A DNA stretch of 64,000 nt from assembly GCF_001625195.1 (NCBI RefSeq), contig NC_054389.1, positions 5,514,520-5,578,519 of the forward strand, written 5' to 3'. Position numbers and translations under genes: made by a program. Positions 1 to 9,779 of the stretch are shown piece after piece. This DNA comes from Drechmeria coniospora (Eukaryota > Ascomycota > Sordariomycetes > Hypocreales > Ophiocordycipitaceae). The notes under the pieces were generated by a model that saw only the letters and a list, made by a program, of their open reading frames with translations, searched no databases and had not been told where the DNA came from. Every line of letters begins with the position of its first letter. Position 1 is the stretch's first letter.

Positions 1-1340
1 TGCTTTGTTCTGGGCGGGAATTGCGAGGTTTTTCAGGAAGGACAGAGCCAAGTGGAGTAGTTGAGTGTCAGTGACGGAAGGGCTGGACAGGAGAGAGATG
101 AGTGGAAGATGAACAGAGTGCTTATCGACTAAGGCAATGGAAACTTGGTCGGATCGTGAAATGTTTCCCAATGCAAGACAGGCCGCAGCCTGCAGCGGAG
201 GACTTGTGGCCCGGATCCAATCGAGAAAAGATTGCGGCACATCCGAAGTAAGTGGATAATGAGATTCGAATGAGTCATTGCCAGTGAGGTCCGCGAGGGT
301 GGCGAGAAGAGCGGTTCGGAGTTTCTTTAACTCAGTCACCGTATCCGGATCATCCGACGGCTTAACGTCAACATTCATATGGGCGTGATAGAAGGCATTG
401 GTGAACAAGTTGAGGCAGTTCCCGGCCAGCAATTTCGACTGCAGGCCTTCGTTGGCAAGATAAGCCACTGCTACACTCACGAAGGAGATGAAAACATCGG
501 GGTCCTCCTTGGCGGGTGAGCTCATGGCAAGACGGAGAAGAGTTGGCACGGTCTCGGGGACGGCCATCAGTGGCTCGCCTTCTTGCGCGATGAGCAGCGC
601 GAGTATCTTGCAAAAGTATGGGATTATGGCGAGGTAGTTTGCGATCACAGGCGATGATAGTAGGGCGATGAGCTTGCTACTCAGACGAGACTGCGACGCC
701 AGAAGCTGGGCAGGTTCTGTTGGAGCTGGTGAGGGCTGGAAATAACCATGGCGTACCAGGGCGGACGTACCATAGTCGACCATTACGTTGTACAATACAG
801 GGATGGTGAAGGGAATGAGAGTCTCATCGTCGAGCTGGCGGATCACCGCCAAGAGTCGGCCGTCATCGACTGTCCGTTCCCGGTTCTCGTCCGTGTCCGC
901 GCACGAATTTCCCACTATGCGCAGGGAGTGGACTCTGAGTCCTTTGCTGAGACCTTGGTCGGCCAGGGCTTCCAGGAAGAATTCAAGGATACCGGATCTG
1001 CCAAACGGGAGACGCCAGGCAACTATCCAAGTAAGCCGCCGCCCAGGCGAGGTGGGAGGAAAATAAATGGAAGCCCACGGGTGCTCAAACAAAGCTTCAA
1101 GTGAGAAGTCTATGACAGAGTCAACCTACCATCTCTGCTACCATCGCCGAGTTTCTGTGCTATGATTTCCAGTTCGCTCGACTTTGCCGACAGTAATACC
1201 TGGCACAAGTTGAGAACTGGTGACAGGAATGCCACTCTATGCTCGCGAACGCTCTCCGTCTCGAGTGAATCGTCATATTCATCTTGGGACTGACCACTTC
1301 CGTGCTGTTGGAGCAGAGCCTCGATATCTTGAGGTGTCAT
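1..1340 (-). CDS. SmgGDS-like armadillo-repeat protein (C-terminus beyond window)
   Basis: Partial gene that runs off the left edge. Exons read 1340-1130, 1022-771 and 716-1; introns 1129-1023 (branch CTTAC) and 770-717 have GT-AG ends and keep the frame. The spliced product shows family-typical segments: WRLPFG-x-SGIL near the first junction, then GNSCADTDENRER, then LIPFTIPVLYN followed by EPAQLLAS across the second junction, and an armadillo repeat ending in LSFLKNLAIPAQNK at the window edge. These match fungal relatives of Rap1GDS1/SmgGDS, cytosolic armadillo proteins that act on small GTPases as exchange or chaperone factors. The GTPase partner here is unknown. The start is set at 1340 (MTPQDIEALL); the frame stays open upstream to about 1544, so a longer N-terminus is possible. 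It is divergent from PAM16. Confidence 0.72.
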
Positions 1341-1852
1341 GACGAGTAACGAGTTGGGAACAGCTCCAATATGCTCCCAGTGTTCGTCCCCACCGCAAAG
1401 TTGAATATCCGCAGGTCCACGATCCCAAGCTGGAGCAAAAGGCCAATAAAACGACTGGGAAGTGTGCCTGTGGCCTGAAACTCTGAGAGATAGCTCAGGT
1501 TCAAGCTTTCTCTGGGTGGAAACTGAGGCGGTGAGGGAGACCAATCAGCAACGGATTGGGAGCTTTAGTGGTCCTCACCGACTTCCCTGCGGCTTCGATG
1601 GCCCATGTTCGGCTAAACCCCTGGCAGTGAATCCCTGAGTTCCAAAGTACTTACGGTTGGTACCTTGCTTGAAGTATTTCCAACCACGGCAACATTTGGC
1701 GTCAGGACGAGGAAAAATCGAACCCCCTCCCCCCAATCTCACGATATTGTCTGTCAACATCACGAGGGCATATCTCCCTGGCAGTCCGCAAATAAAACGA
1801 AGAGTCGCTCTCTGATAAGATCCTTCTTCGTGGGGTACACGCCTCCGTCACA
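1341..1852. promoter_or_regulatory. Divergent intergenic region between the SmgGDS-like gene and PAM16
   Basis: About 510 bases between two divergent starts. It must hold both promoters and 5' leaders. No clear TATA box and no convincing additional gene were seen. Confidence 0.4.
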
Positions 1853-2393
1853 ATGGTATGCTTCACTGCCACCTTCTCGTTGTGTCAATGAAGCGGACGA
1901 TCGAGCGACGAAGAGGCGCCCTAAGGTCCACACGTCTTTGACTTTCGCCAGGCTGACTTGATTACCGTAGGCGCACCGCTTCGTCATCACCGCGTTCTTG
2001 ACCGGCTCTCGTATCCTCGGCCGGTCTTTCATGGCCGCGTACAAGCAGGCCCAAGCCTCGTCACAATACCAACGCGCCCAGGGCAAAGCCGGCGGCGTCG
2101 GAGCTTCGGGCCGAGCCTCGCTGTCATCCGGCATGACCCTCGACGAGGCGTGCCGCATTCTCAACGTCAAGCCTCCTGCCAACGGGCAAGCCAACATCGA
2201 GGAGGTCCTGGAGCGGTACAAGCGGCTCTTCGACGCGAACGACCCGCAAAAGGGCGGCAGCTTCTACCTCCAGAGCAAAATCGTACGGGCCAAGGAGCGG
2301 TTCGAGAGTGAGCTCGGTCCGATACGGGAAAAGATGGAGACCGAGGCCGAGACGACGGAGGGCTGGAAGCCCAAGGTCTACAAGGATCGGTAG
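1853..2393 (+). CDS. PAM16: Mitochondrial import motor subunit Pam16/Tim16
   Basis: J-like protein of the presequence translocase-associated motor. On the matrix side of the inner membrane it pairs with Pam18/Tim14 and controls its stimulation of mtHsp70. The model joins an exon consisting only of the start codon (1853-1855) to 1971-2393; the 115-nt intron begins GTATGC and ends CTGACTTGATTACCGTAG. The 141-residue product begins with MAHR, as in relatives, followed by TGSRILGRSF, AYKQA, the conserved SGMTLDEACRILNVKPP and RLFDANDPQKGGSFYLQSK. The degenerate J domain, lacking HPD, sits at about residues 60-115. Length is typical of the family. Without the intron the reading frame would have no ATG at the conserved N-terminus, which supports the one-codon exon. 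Confidence 0.93.
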
Positions 2394-3279
2394 TCGACAA
2401 ATCTGCGCACCAGGGAACGATGAGGAGGCCGCACTGCCTCACCCACGGCGCCGCCTCTTCCGTTCCTTTCGCAGACGAGCCGGTAAGCAAGAGCCTGGAA
2501 CAGAACTCGGTGGCCGATACATGGCAGCCGCTTAAGGATCCAGCCAGTTTGCTCCTTCGCAGGGGTGAGAGGTCCCCTCTGTAAACATGTACATCTTCAC
2601 TCGACTGCGGCATGGCACGGCGTTTTCGGCGGCATCCAGGAGCGGCAATGCGGATGCAGCCACTGATTATTGGGATTAGACAAAAATGGAGCTTCCATGT
2701 CATGAATACATATGTACGATAGGAACGCGTTGTTAGTTAGGAGCATGCCTTGAATCTGTCTGTAATTTTTTCTCATTCGAATGAAATACTGCTAGAGCCA
2801 ACTCTGTCTGCGTGGTGTCGGTAATATCTGGTGTATGTACGAAACAATATTCGTGCAGATGCAGGATCCCTTGTTTCTGCGGTCAGGTTTGTTTGAAGAG
2901 AGAGTCACACAAACTTTACACTGCCTCGGTGTCTCTCGAGATTTGACAACATAACAGGACAGACAGCGTCGTGCAAACATACAGAAACTAGTCAATAAAG
3001 CATCCCTGAGCAGTTTTGCGCACTACTATCTACCGCTGATGCGAACGCACTCAGCGTTGCCAAGGTGCGAGAAAATCCCAAGAAAGATGACATTGGTATA
3101 GGGTAATTGATCCGGCCTTTCATCTCGACGCATCGCATGCCTGGTCGCATGCCCGGTCGCATGTACGACTTCACAGGTGAATATGCAAATGCATTTCAAT
3201 TACCTGATACGATGCATCAAACGCGATGATATCCCTCGGCAGGCTCATTCTACAACACAGATTTGCCGCCGCCGCCCAC
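2394..3279. other. Convergent intergenic region PAM16 / BPL1
   Basis: About 890 bases between two converging genes. It should contain both 3' UTRs. Short open frames here show no recognisable protein. A tripled GGTCGCATG-type word (near 3,138-3,165) is the only local repeat noticed. Confidence 0.4.
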
Positions 3280-5517
3280 TTACTCCTTCCTTCTCACCAA
3301 CCCTCTCCAAAAGTCGAAGCTATTCTCGTCACTTTGCAGAGTCCAGAGCCTACCGGTGCCCCTCCCCTCGGAATCCGTCTCCTCGACGCGCAGCATGCCC
3401 CAGTCGCGGGTGATACCCAGGACGCGAGCGCTAGCGCCGCCCTCCGCCTCGAGCGAGATGGCCTGGCCAGTGTGCAACCAGTGACGGTAGTATCGGCGTT
3501 CGAGGTCGTCGGAGAAGCCCTGGCGACGAAACTGCGCGTAAATGGCCTCTAGGCGGGTGATGATGCGTGCGAGGAGGCTCTCGAGGTGCAGGGGCGCGGC
3601 GTGCGTGGGGAGGAGGTCGGAGATGGACGTTGTCGGGCGCGGGTTGATGGCGTTGATGCCGATGCCGAGCACTATTTGGTAGGCGCCGTCCGAGTACCCG
3701 CATTGGGAGAGGATGCCGCCGATTTTCACATACTGTTTCGACGACGCCGGCTTCGAAGGGTCGAGGGCATCTGGGAATGTCAGAAATGACGGAGTGGAAG
3801 ATGGCTTGCTTCAGGCGACCGTACAGATGTCATTGGGCCATTTGAGCTTGACCGGCAGGTTCTCGTATCCCACGTCAAGGGACTGGATGGCCTCGACAAT
3901 GGCTATGGCCGCAATGTACTGCACGAAGACGACGGGCCTCGAGGCGGCGAGATGTGCTGGATGGTTGATGATGGTAGAGAACATGAGGGCGCCAGGGGGG
4001 GCTACCCAGACGTTCGTACCACGACCGCGGCCAGCGACTTGTGTCGATGCAGAAAAGGTGAAGCCAGTTGGCAGCTTGGAAATGAGTTTCTGGTTCCTAG
4101 CGAGGCTGTCAGCGAAGCGGACGGAGACTCAAAGCGGCCCGGTACCATACTTTTCGAGGAGCGAATTTGTGCTCGTCACAACGTCGCCGTACATAAGAAT
4201 GCTTCCCCAGTCATCGGCATGTTCCTCCATGGCCTGGAAACGCTGGAGGCTCGAATAGTACTGGCTGTGGTCGAAGCGAGGCGTCAGGCCAACTTCCGGC
4301 CAGGCGTCCTCGTGAGCGATGATGCGCTTCGGGATGCTGGAGTAGTCCACCATGGCACCATCTTCGACAGCCAAGTCCACGCTCATGGGAAGCGATTGCC
4401 GCAGCTCGTCAACATTCAAAGGCAGTTCGTTGGTTAGGATGTGGAACGTATCGGCTTCGCCCTTGATGCACTCTTGGCCGCCGTCCAGCTTATCGATGAC
4501 ATCTTCCCAGCCACAGAGCAGCTCCGAGACTTTGGTACGATCGAGGGCAGAGAGGTGCAGGTTTGACAACTTTGGAAATGCCATGGATTCTTGACTCGAC
4601 TCGACGCCAAGCTTTCCCAGACAGGCCCTCAGGAAAGCGGTTCGCGCGTGGTCATCTCGAGCGAGCCGGTCCCTGAGCGCGTCGTACCCAGGCACGTCGG
4701 GCCTAGGGTGGAGGTTGACGGCGGCAAACCTGCCGTCATTAGTTCGGGATGCAAGGAGGCTCGGAATTTGCCACGTACTCGGGATGGGGTCCGCAGAGCA
4801 TCGCCTTGCCGTCACCAACATGGCACAAGACGACGGCAGCCTTGCCATCGCCGCCGTCGACGTTCAACTCATCACGGTACGAGGCGAGAACGTCAACCCT
4901 GCGGCAGGCGACGCGGGCAGCATCGACAAAGACGCCGCCGCCGTTGTAGTAGGAGGCAAAGGTCTCGGGCACGGGCTCGTCAAAGGCACCGGTGGCGACC
5001 TTTAGCGTGGCCGCTCTCGCTCCATTCTCGCTCCTGTACTCGAAGCCCTCGAAGGCACCTCCGCGACAGGTGCCGGGGAAGAAGGAGAGCTCCCGGCTCC
5101 CGATGACCTCGAGCGGCTTGTTGCCGACCTCGAACTCGCAACGGGCGCTGCCGTAGTAGGCGCCGGCGCAGAAGCCGAGGTAGGCGCCGCCTCGACGGAC
5201 GTAGTCGCTGATGCGCTGGTTCCCCTCACCGTTGAAGACTCTGCAATAGCCCAGGTCGGCGCCCCCGGGGAGGACGAGAAGGGCGCAGGTCGGAGCCCAG
5301 GGTTCCTTGAGGACGACGGACTCGCCGACGGGGATGACGGCGTAGTTGGGCGAAAGCAGCGCTCGAAGAGAGTAGATGCATTGTCGGACCGATTCAGCCG
5401 TCGTGCCGGTGCCTGCGTGTGTCTGTGTCAGGGAGAAAACGAAAAGGATTCGGGAGCATGCAGCTGGTGGTAGTAGCTACCCGTATAGACGAGGACGTTG
5501 AGCCGCCGGGGAGCCAT
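3280..5517 (-). CDS. BPL1: Biotin-protein ligase (holocarboxylase synthetase)
   Basis: Activates biotin as biotinyl-AMP and attaches it to lysines of carboxylases such as acetyl-CoA and pyruvate carboxylase. Five exons: 5517-5481, 5412-4779, 4729-4151, 4096-3825 and 3770-3280, with GT-AG introns of 68, 49, 54 and 54 nt that keep the frame; product about 670 aa. The N-terminal half is the amidotransferase-like BPL_N domain (start LNVLVYTGTGT, then FPGG-like LPGGADLGYCR, YLGFCAGAYYG, and GPHPEF across a junction). The C-terminal half is the BPL/LplA catalytic domain with TSTNSLLEK, the GRGRGTNVW biotinyl-AMP loop, KLKWPNDIY and KIGGILSQ, followed by GIGINAINPRP and the C-terminal SH3-like cap. 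This fused architecture is normal for fungal Bpl1. Its start lies 186 bp from the start of COA4 on the other strand. Confidence 0.95.
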
Positions 5518-5703
5518 GGTGGTTGGCAGTGGAGGGTTGACTCGGTGGCTGATCCACGTTTGACGACGCTCGACCCGAGCTCTGCATTGCCAAATTTCTT
5601 CCCTCCACCACCACAATCGACATCACGCCGAGCCAAGCCAAGCCAAAGGGCAGCTGCCAAACGAGAGCCTCATCCGTCGCATTCGGAAATCAAAGGACCG
5701 ATC
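5518..5703. promoter_or_regulatory. Shared divergent promoter of BPL1 and COA4
   Basis: Only 186 bases separate the start codons of BPL1 (minus) and COA4 (plus), so the two genes must share promoter DNA. No TATA box is visible. Confidence 0.6.
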
Positions 5704-6223
5704 ATGCAGGCCGAAAAGGACAAGAATGCAGCTGCGGCAGATACGGTGGATGACGACGAGCCGGATGAGTGGTGAGTGACGGATAAAACGACACCAGCCG
5801 AGCACTTCTTCATCCAAGTCCCCGTCTCGGCATGCACTGGCCCACGCTGACTGACACGACGACGGCGACGACTGCAGGGACAAACGGATATTTAGCACGG
5901 GCTGTGCAGGTGCGTGGTCTCTGCCCTCTCCTCGACGCTACGGGCACACGCTGCCTTCCCCAGGTACGGGGAAGCAGAGAACAAGTCTGACGATGGGCAG
6001 ACGAGAATGCCAAGATGACGGATTGCTATTTTGACAAAAAGGACTGGCGGGCATGTACCGCAGAGGCATGTGAATATCCTTCCCTTTTCCTTGCTCGACT
6101 GTCTGCGAGCGGCGATGTCGTGGCTGTTCCCGATGCTGACGGGGAGGAATCTAGATGGAGCAGTTCAAGCAGTGCTGGAAGCGTCACGGCAACGATGAGC
6201 GCACGTCGAGCAAGGACGCCTAG
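5704..6223 (+). CDS. COA4: Cytochrome c oxidase assembly factor Coa4 (twin CX9C protein)
   Basis: Small intermembrane-space protein needed for cytochrome oxidase assembly. Four exons: 5704-5771, 5878-5909, 6001-6065 and 6155-6223, giving 77 aa. The product has an acidic start, then DEWDKRIFSTGC, and four cysteines each separated by exactly nine residues (TGC, TDC, RAC, KQC), followed by WKRHGNDERTS. Twin CX9C helical hairpins of this kind are oxidised by Mia40. Introns 1 and 2 have GT donors. Intron 3 (6066-6154) only works with a GC donor (GAG|GCATGT), a CTGAC branch and TCTAG acceptor; the nearby GTGAAT donor breaks the frame. The start is the only ATG giving the acidic leader. Confidence 0.9.
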
Positions 6224-6691
6224 ATAGTAACCGACCGCGCAACAGACCATGCGATGAAATCCTGCGGCGATCTATCGGCAATCGTTTCATTGGCATGGCG
6301 TCCAGGACGGTATACCTCTCATCGGCTTCACCGTAGTGTTTTTGCATCCTTTCCATTACAATACTATTCTTCAATACCCGCCGCATATCTCATATTTCGA
6401 CGGCTTTGTGGCTCAGTGCGTCTTGGTGTTCCTTGTCGGTGACGTGAGTGTCCACTGCCGCGTGCTGGCTCAACCACTGGAGAGCTCATTAGCGCCGTCA
6501 CACCCTTCTCCGCTCGCCCGCGCTAATTCGTTCCTTAGGCGCCGTTCCAGCTCTGCCGTACCCCGTAGTGGCAGGCAATTGCAAGAGTCAGTTCACGGAT
6601 GGTGAAAAACGGCTGTCAAAACAGCAGCCACCACGACAATTCTTCCTGCATCGTGACACCTCCCCCCCTGACCGCGCGCACGAGTCCAACC
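6224..6691. other. Intergenic region COA4 / MGM101
   Basis: About 470 bases carrying the COA4 3' end and the MGM101 promoter and leader. No further gene supported. Confidence 0.4.
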
Positions 6692-7670
6692 ATGTCTCTC
6701 TCGGGTCGAATCGCCACCGCGGCGCCGCGGCAATTCATACGTCGCGCTCCCTCCGTTGCCCTCTTGTTCCGCCACCACTATGCCACAGAAGCCGCTGCTG
6801 TCAAGGCAATAGAAGACGTGCCGAGCTCAAGCATGCCGACGGCAACGACGCCACCGACGACAGTAGCATCCAAGTGGACCAAGGTTTCCAAGGCCAAGGT
6901 CTCAACAGTGGCCAAGCCCGTCATCACATCGGTACCCTCGCGCGCTTTGTACGAGGCCAAGACCATTGCCCATCAGCCGCAGGCGGCCGGGGCGAGCGCC
7001 GAAGACCCTCTTCCTGCCCAAGAAATATCCGGCGTCGACTGGGCGAATAGCTTCCACGGGATCTCAGCCCGCCCCGTATCCGAGGTGCAGTTCCGCGTGC
7101 TCATGCAACCCCTGGATCACCGGGACATCGAGGTCAAACCCGACGGCGTCATATACCTTCCCGAGATCAAGTACAGGAGGCGCCTCAACGAAGCCTTTGG
7201 CCCTATGGGCTGGGGCATAATACCCAAGGGCGAGTCTGTCGTGGGCAACGCCGTCGTCACGCGCGAGTACGCCCTCATCGTCGATGGACGGTAAGTTCTT
7301 CCCTTGCCTCCTTCCTTGGCCCGTCGTTTTCGGCCGACAATGTCGTCTTCCATCTCGCCTCTGCCCGCTAGAAAGGCGGTGCTGATGCCAGCCCCGCAGG
7401 TTCGCCTCACAGGCACAGGGTGAAAACTCGTTCTTCTCGCCCGACCAACTTCCTTCGGCCGTCGAGGGATGCAAATCCAACGCGCTGATGCGCTGCTGCA
7501 AGGACCTGGGCGTTGCCTCGGAGCTATGGGACCCCCACTTCGTCCGCTGGTTCAAGAAGACGCAAATGGAGGAGGTCTGGGTCGAGCACACGACGACGAA
7601 GAAGAAGCGCACTTTTTGGTACCGCAAGGGTGAGGTCGACGTTGCCTACCCCTACAAGCTGGCCAAGTGA
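6692..7670 (+). CDS. MGM101: Mitochondrial genome maintenance protein Mgm101
   Basis: Rad52-like single-strand annealing protein of the mitochondrial nucleoid, required for mtDNA repair and maintenance. Exons 6692-7290 and 7400-7670, joined over a 109-nt GTAAGT...CCCGCAG intron; 289 aa. The first roughly 30 residues ([18 protein letters not shown] and on) are Arg/Ala/Ser-rich and fit a mitochondrial presequence. A low-complexity Pro/Thr/Lys linker follows. The conserved core starts at [10 protein letters not shown] and runs through [47 protein letters not shown] and [23 protein letters not shown] to the basic C-terminus with KKRTFWYRK. An in-frame upstream extension lacks an ATG in good context, so 6692 was chosen. 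Confidence 0.95.
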
Positions 7671-8109
7671 GCAACAAGCGGCGGGAGAACGTCTCAACTC
7701 AGACATCGGAGAGGGAGACACAAATGGACGGTCTCGCGAGCTGCAAACAGACAGCGACGCAGGCCTGTCTGCGTGCACGATGCGATAATGGCGGAGAGGA
7801 GGACCAGAAGTGGGGAGAGAGTTGAATTGTACAAATTCGGGCTGCAAAAACGTTGTAGGATGCGAGCACACACCTAGCTAGTCCTTGCTATGATAACTGC
7901 CCTGTATACCGTATGTATGTGGGGAGTTAATATTGTCCCCGGCTCCGTCAGAAAGGCAACGGATTCATCCGTGAGAATGCACCGGTTCCATAGATGGCCG
8001 ATGAAAAGAAAAGCACAAGACGACGACGAGAAAAGTCTTGGACGCCACCTGGTGGCTGATTCTAAAGAAAACTCCCAAACGCCCGACGCATCCAATCTGT
8101 CTGGAGGTC
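7671..8109. other. Convergent intergenic region MGM101 / REEP-like gene
   Basis: About 440 bases holding two 3' ends. Nothing else recognised. Confidence 0.4.
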
Positions 8110-9354
8110 CTACTCCTCCTGCGCCGAGCTCGCGCTGGTGTCGGCGCTGCCACCCCATCCCCAGGTCCTCCACGATCTCGTGCTGGCGCCCGAGGTACGT
8201 CGCCGGCGCAGCGTGCTGTCTTCTTCGGTGGGGCTCTCGGCCTCGACCTTTTCAAAGTCGGTCTCGCTGCGGCTCTTGCTCAGGGCGCTCCACACGCTGA
8301 GTCCGCTGGGCGGTCGCTGCGTCGCATCCTCGTCCTGCGCTTCTCCCGGCGTCGTCGCCGTCGCCGCCGCCGCCGCCGTAGCCGACCGAGATTGGTCGTT
8401 GCGCTGGATCTCTTGCGCTTCGTGGTCGAGCACCGACAGAAGAATGTTGAGTCGTTCGCGCTGGGCGGCGATGAAGCTCATCTTCTCAGCCGAACCGCGC
8501 AGGTTCGGTGGAATGAGCGTGCCCGAGTCGGTCATGCCGCCGCCTCCGCCATCGTTCCCGTTCCTACCAGCGCCCGTGGCGGCGGATACGGCACCGGCCA
8601 GAAGGTTGTAGAAGTCGTTGCCCGTGCTGGCGGCGGAAGTCCACCTCGTCGTTGGAACACTGAACCGCGCGAGAAGCGCCTGGGTATAGCTCTGTGCGGC
8701 CGCCGGCTCGGGCGGTGGCTCCGTCGGCGGCAAGCCGAGTATGGAAGTCTTTATGTACTCGATGGCCTGGCGGAAGTACGAAATGCCTGCCGTCTTGAGC
8801 CGATCGTGGGCGCTGGCGATGAAGTCATCGATGCTCGCCTCGTTCTCCTCCAGGAAGGGATGGACCCGTTCCTCGTAGATGATGCGAGCGCCTTGCGTCT
8901 GCGGCAGGATGAGGTAGAGAAGGAAGAGGAGGCGCATGTACCCGTAAAAGGGAACCCTGCGATCCGAGTCAGCATCGGGCGAACGGTACAGACACCACGG
9001 GTGAGGCTCGACCGAGACGTACCAGGCGAGGATGAACGAGACCCATGACTCGACTAGTAGGCAGCAGCTGAAGACGACCCAGTACATGAGCCAGGGCGTC
9101 AGTTCGGCCGGATCGGACGTCTTCAGAGCCTTGTAGGAAGCGAATATGGGGAAGAGAAAGGAGGCGACGGAGCTGGGGTGGAAACAGGGGTTAGCAAGCG
9201 AGACGAGCCGGCTGAGGGATGGCAGCTCCTCCATCTCGGTGCGCGACGACGGTGGTGGTGGCGGCCGCGGGGGGATGACAGCATCGTGGGGCGATGACGA
9301 AGGCATCGTCGTTTGTGGCACTTACGATAAGAGCATGGCGAATATATCAAACAT
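8110..9354 (-). CDS. Yop1/REEP-family (TB2/DP1/HVA22) ER membrane-shaping protein
   Basis: Reticulon-like hairpin proteins of this family curve tubular ER membranes. Exons 9354-9326, 9172-9023 and 8956-8110; introns 153 and 66 nt, both GT-AG; 341 aa. The N-terminus starts MFDIFAMLLS, then SVASFLFPIFASYKALKTSD, LTPWLMYWVVFSC, ESWVSFILAW and, after the second junction, VPFYGYMRLLFLLYLILPQTQGARIIYE. This is the full TB2/DP1/HVA22 domain at about residues 10-110 with two paired hydrophobic hairpins. The remaining 230 residues are Ala/Ser/Thr/Gly-rich and probably cytosolic, ending in a Ser/Arg/Glu-rich tail. The long tail makes it the REEP1-4/HVA22-like fungal paralogue rather than the short Yop1. 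It is convergent with MGM101. Confidence 0.88.
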
Positions 9355-9758
9355 GACGGATATCCTGACGAGGCCGTGCCTCTCGGTCCGCAACGATCTC
9401 GGAGAGCGTGAGCGGTGTGGAGGAGAGCGGAGAGAGGGATCGCGGGGGTGGAAAGCGTTGGGAAGGGGGTGCGAAATATCTGGGTCAGAATCTCCAGAGG
9501 ATGTGATGAGCTTTAATGTCGACGGATGGGAAGTGCTGATGTGACGTCGTGGGGTGAGGCAATGGCGAGGCGAGCGAATGTTGAAACGGAGTCAAGGGTC
9601 CTCCAAGTGGAGCGAAGAACGGCCGTAGAAGCAGGCGAGCAACTGTTAGCTGCCTAGCTGGCGGGGCCAAGCAGTCACAGCGACGGGGCGGGACACCTGA
9701 TCTGCCTGGCGGGCCGTAACCCCACGTTCGCATCAGGCACTTGGTGACGGGGAAGGGT

Positions 9759-9779
9759 GGGGGGGGGGGGGGGGGGGGG
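9759..9779. repeat. Homopolymer tract of 21 G
   Basis: An uninterrupted run of 21 G bases just upstream of the REEP-like gene. Length in the assembly may be inexact. Confidence 0.9.

Noticed and set aside
8038..9048. 336-codon plus-strand frame
   Set aside because: Antisense shadow of the REEP-like gene.
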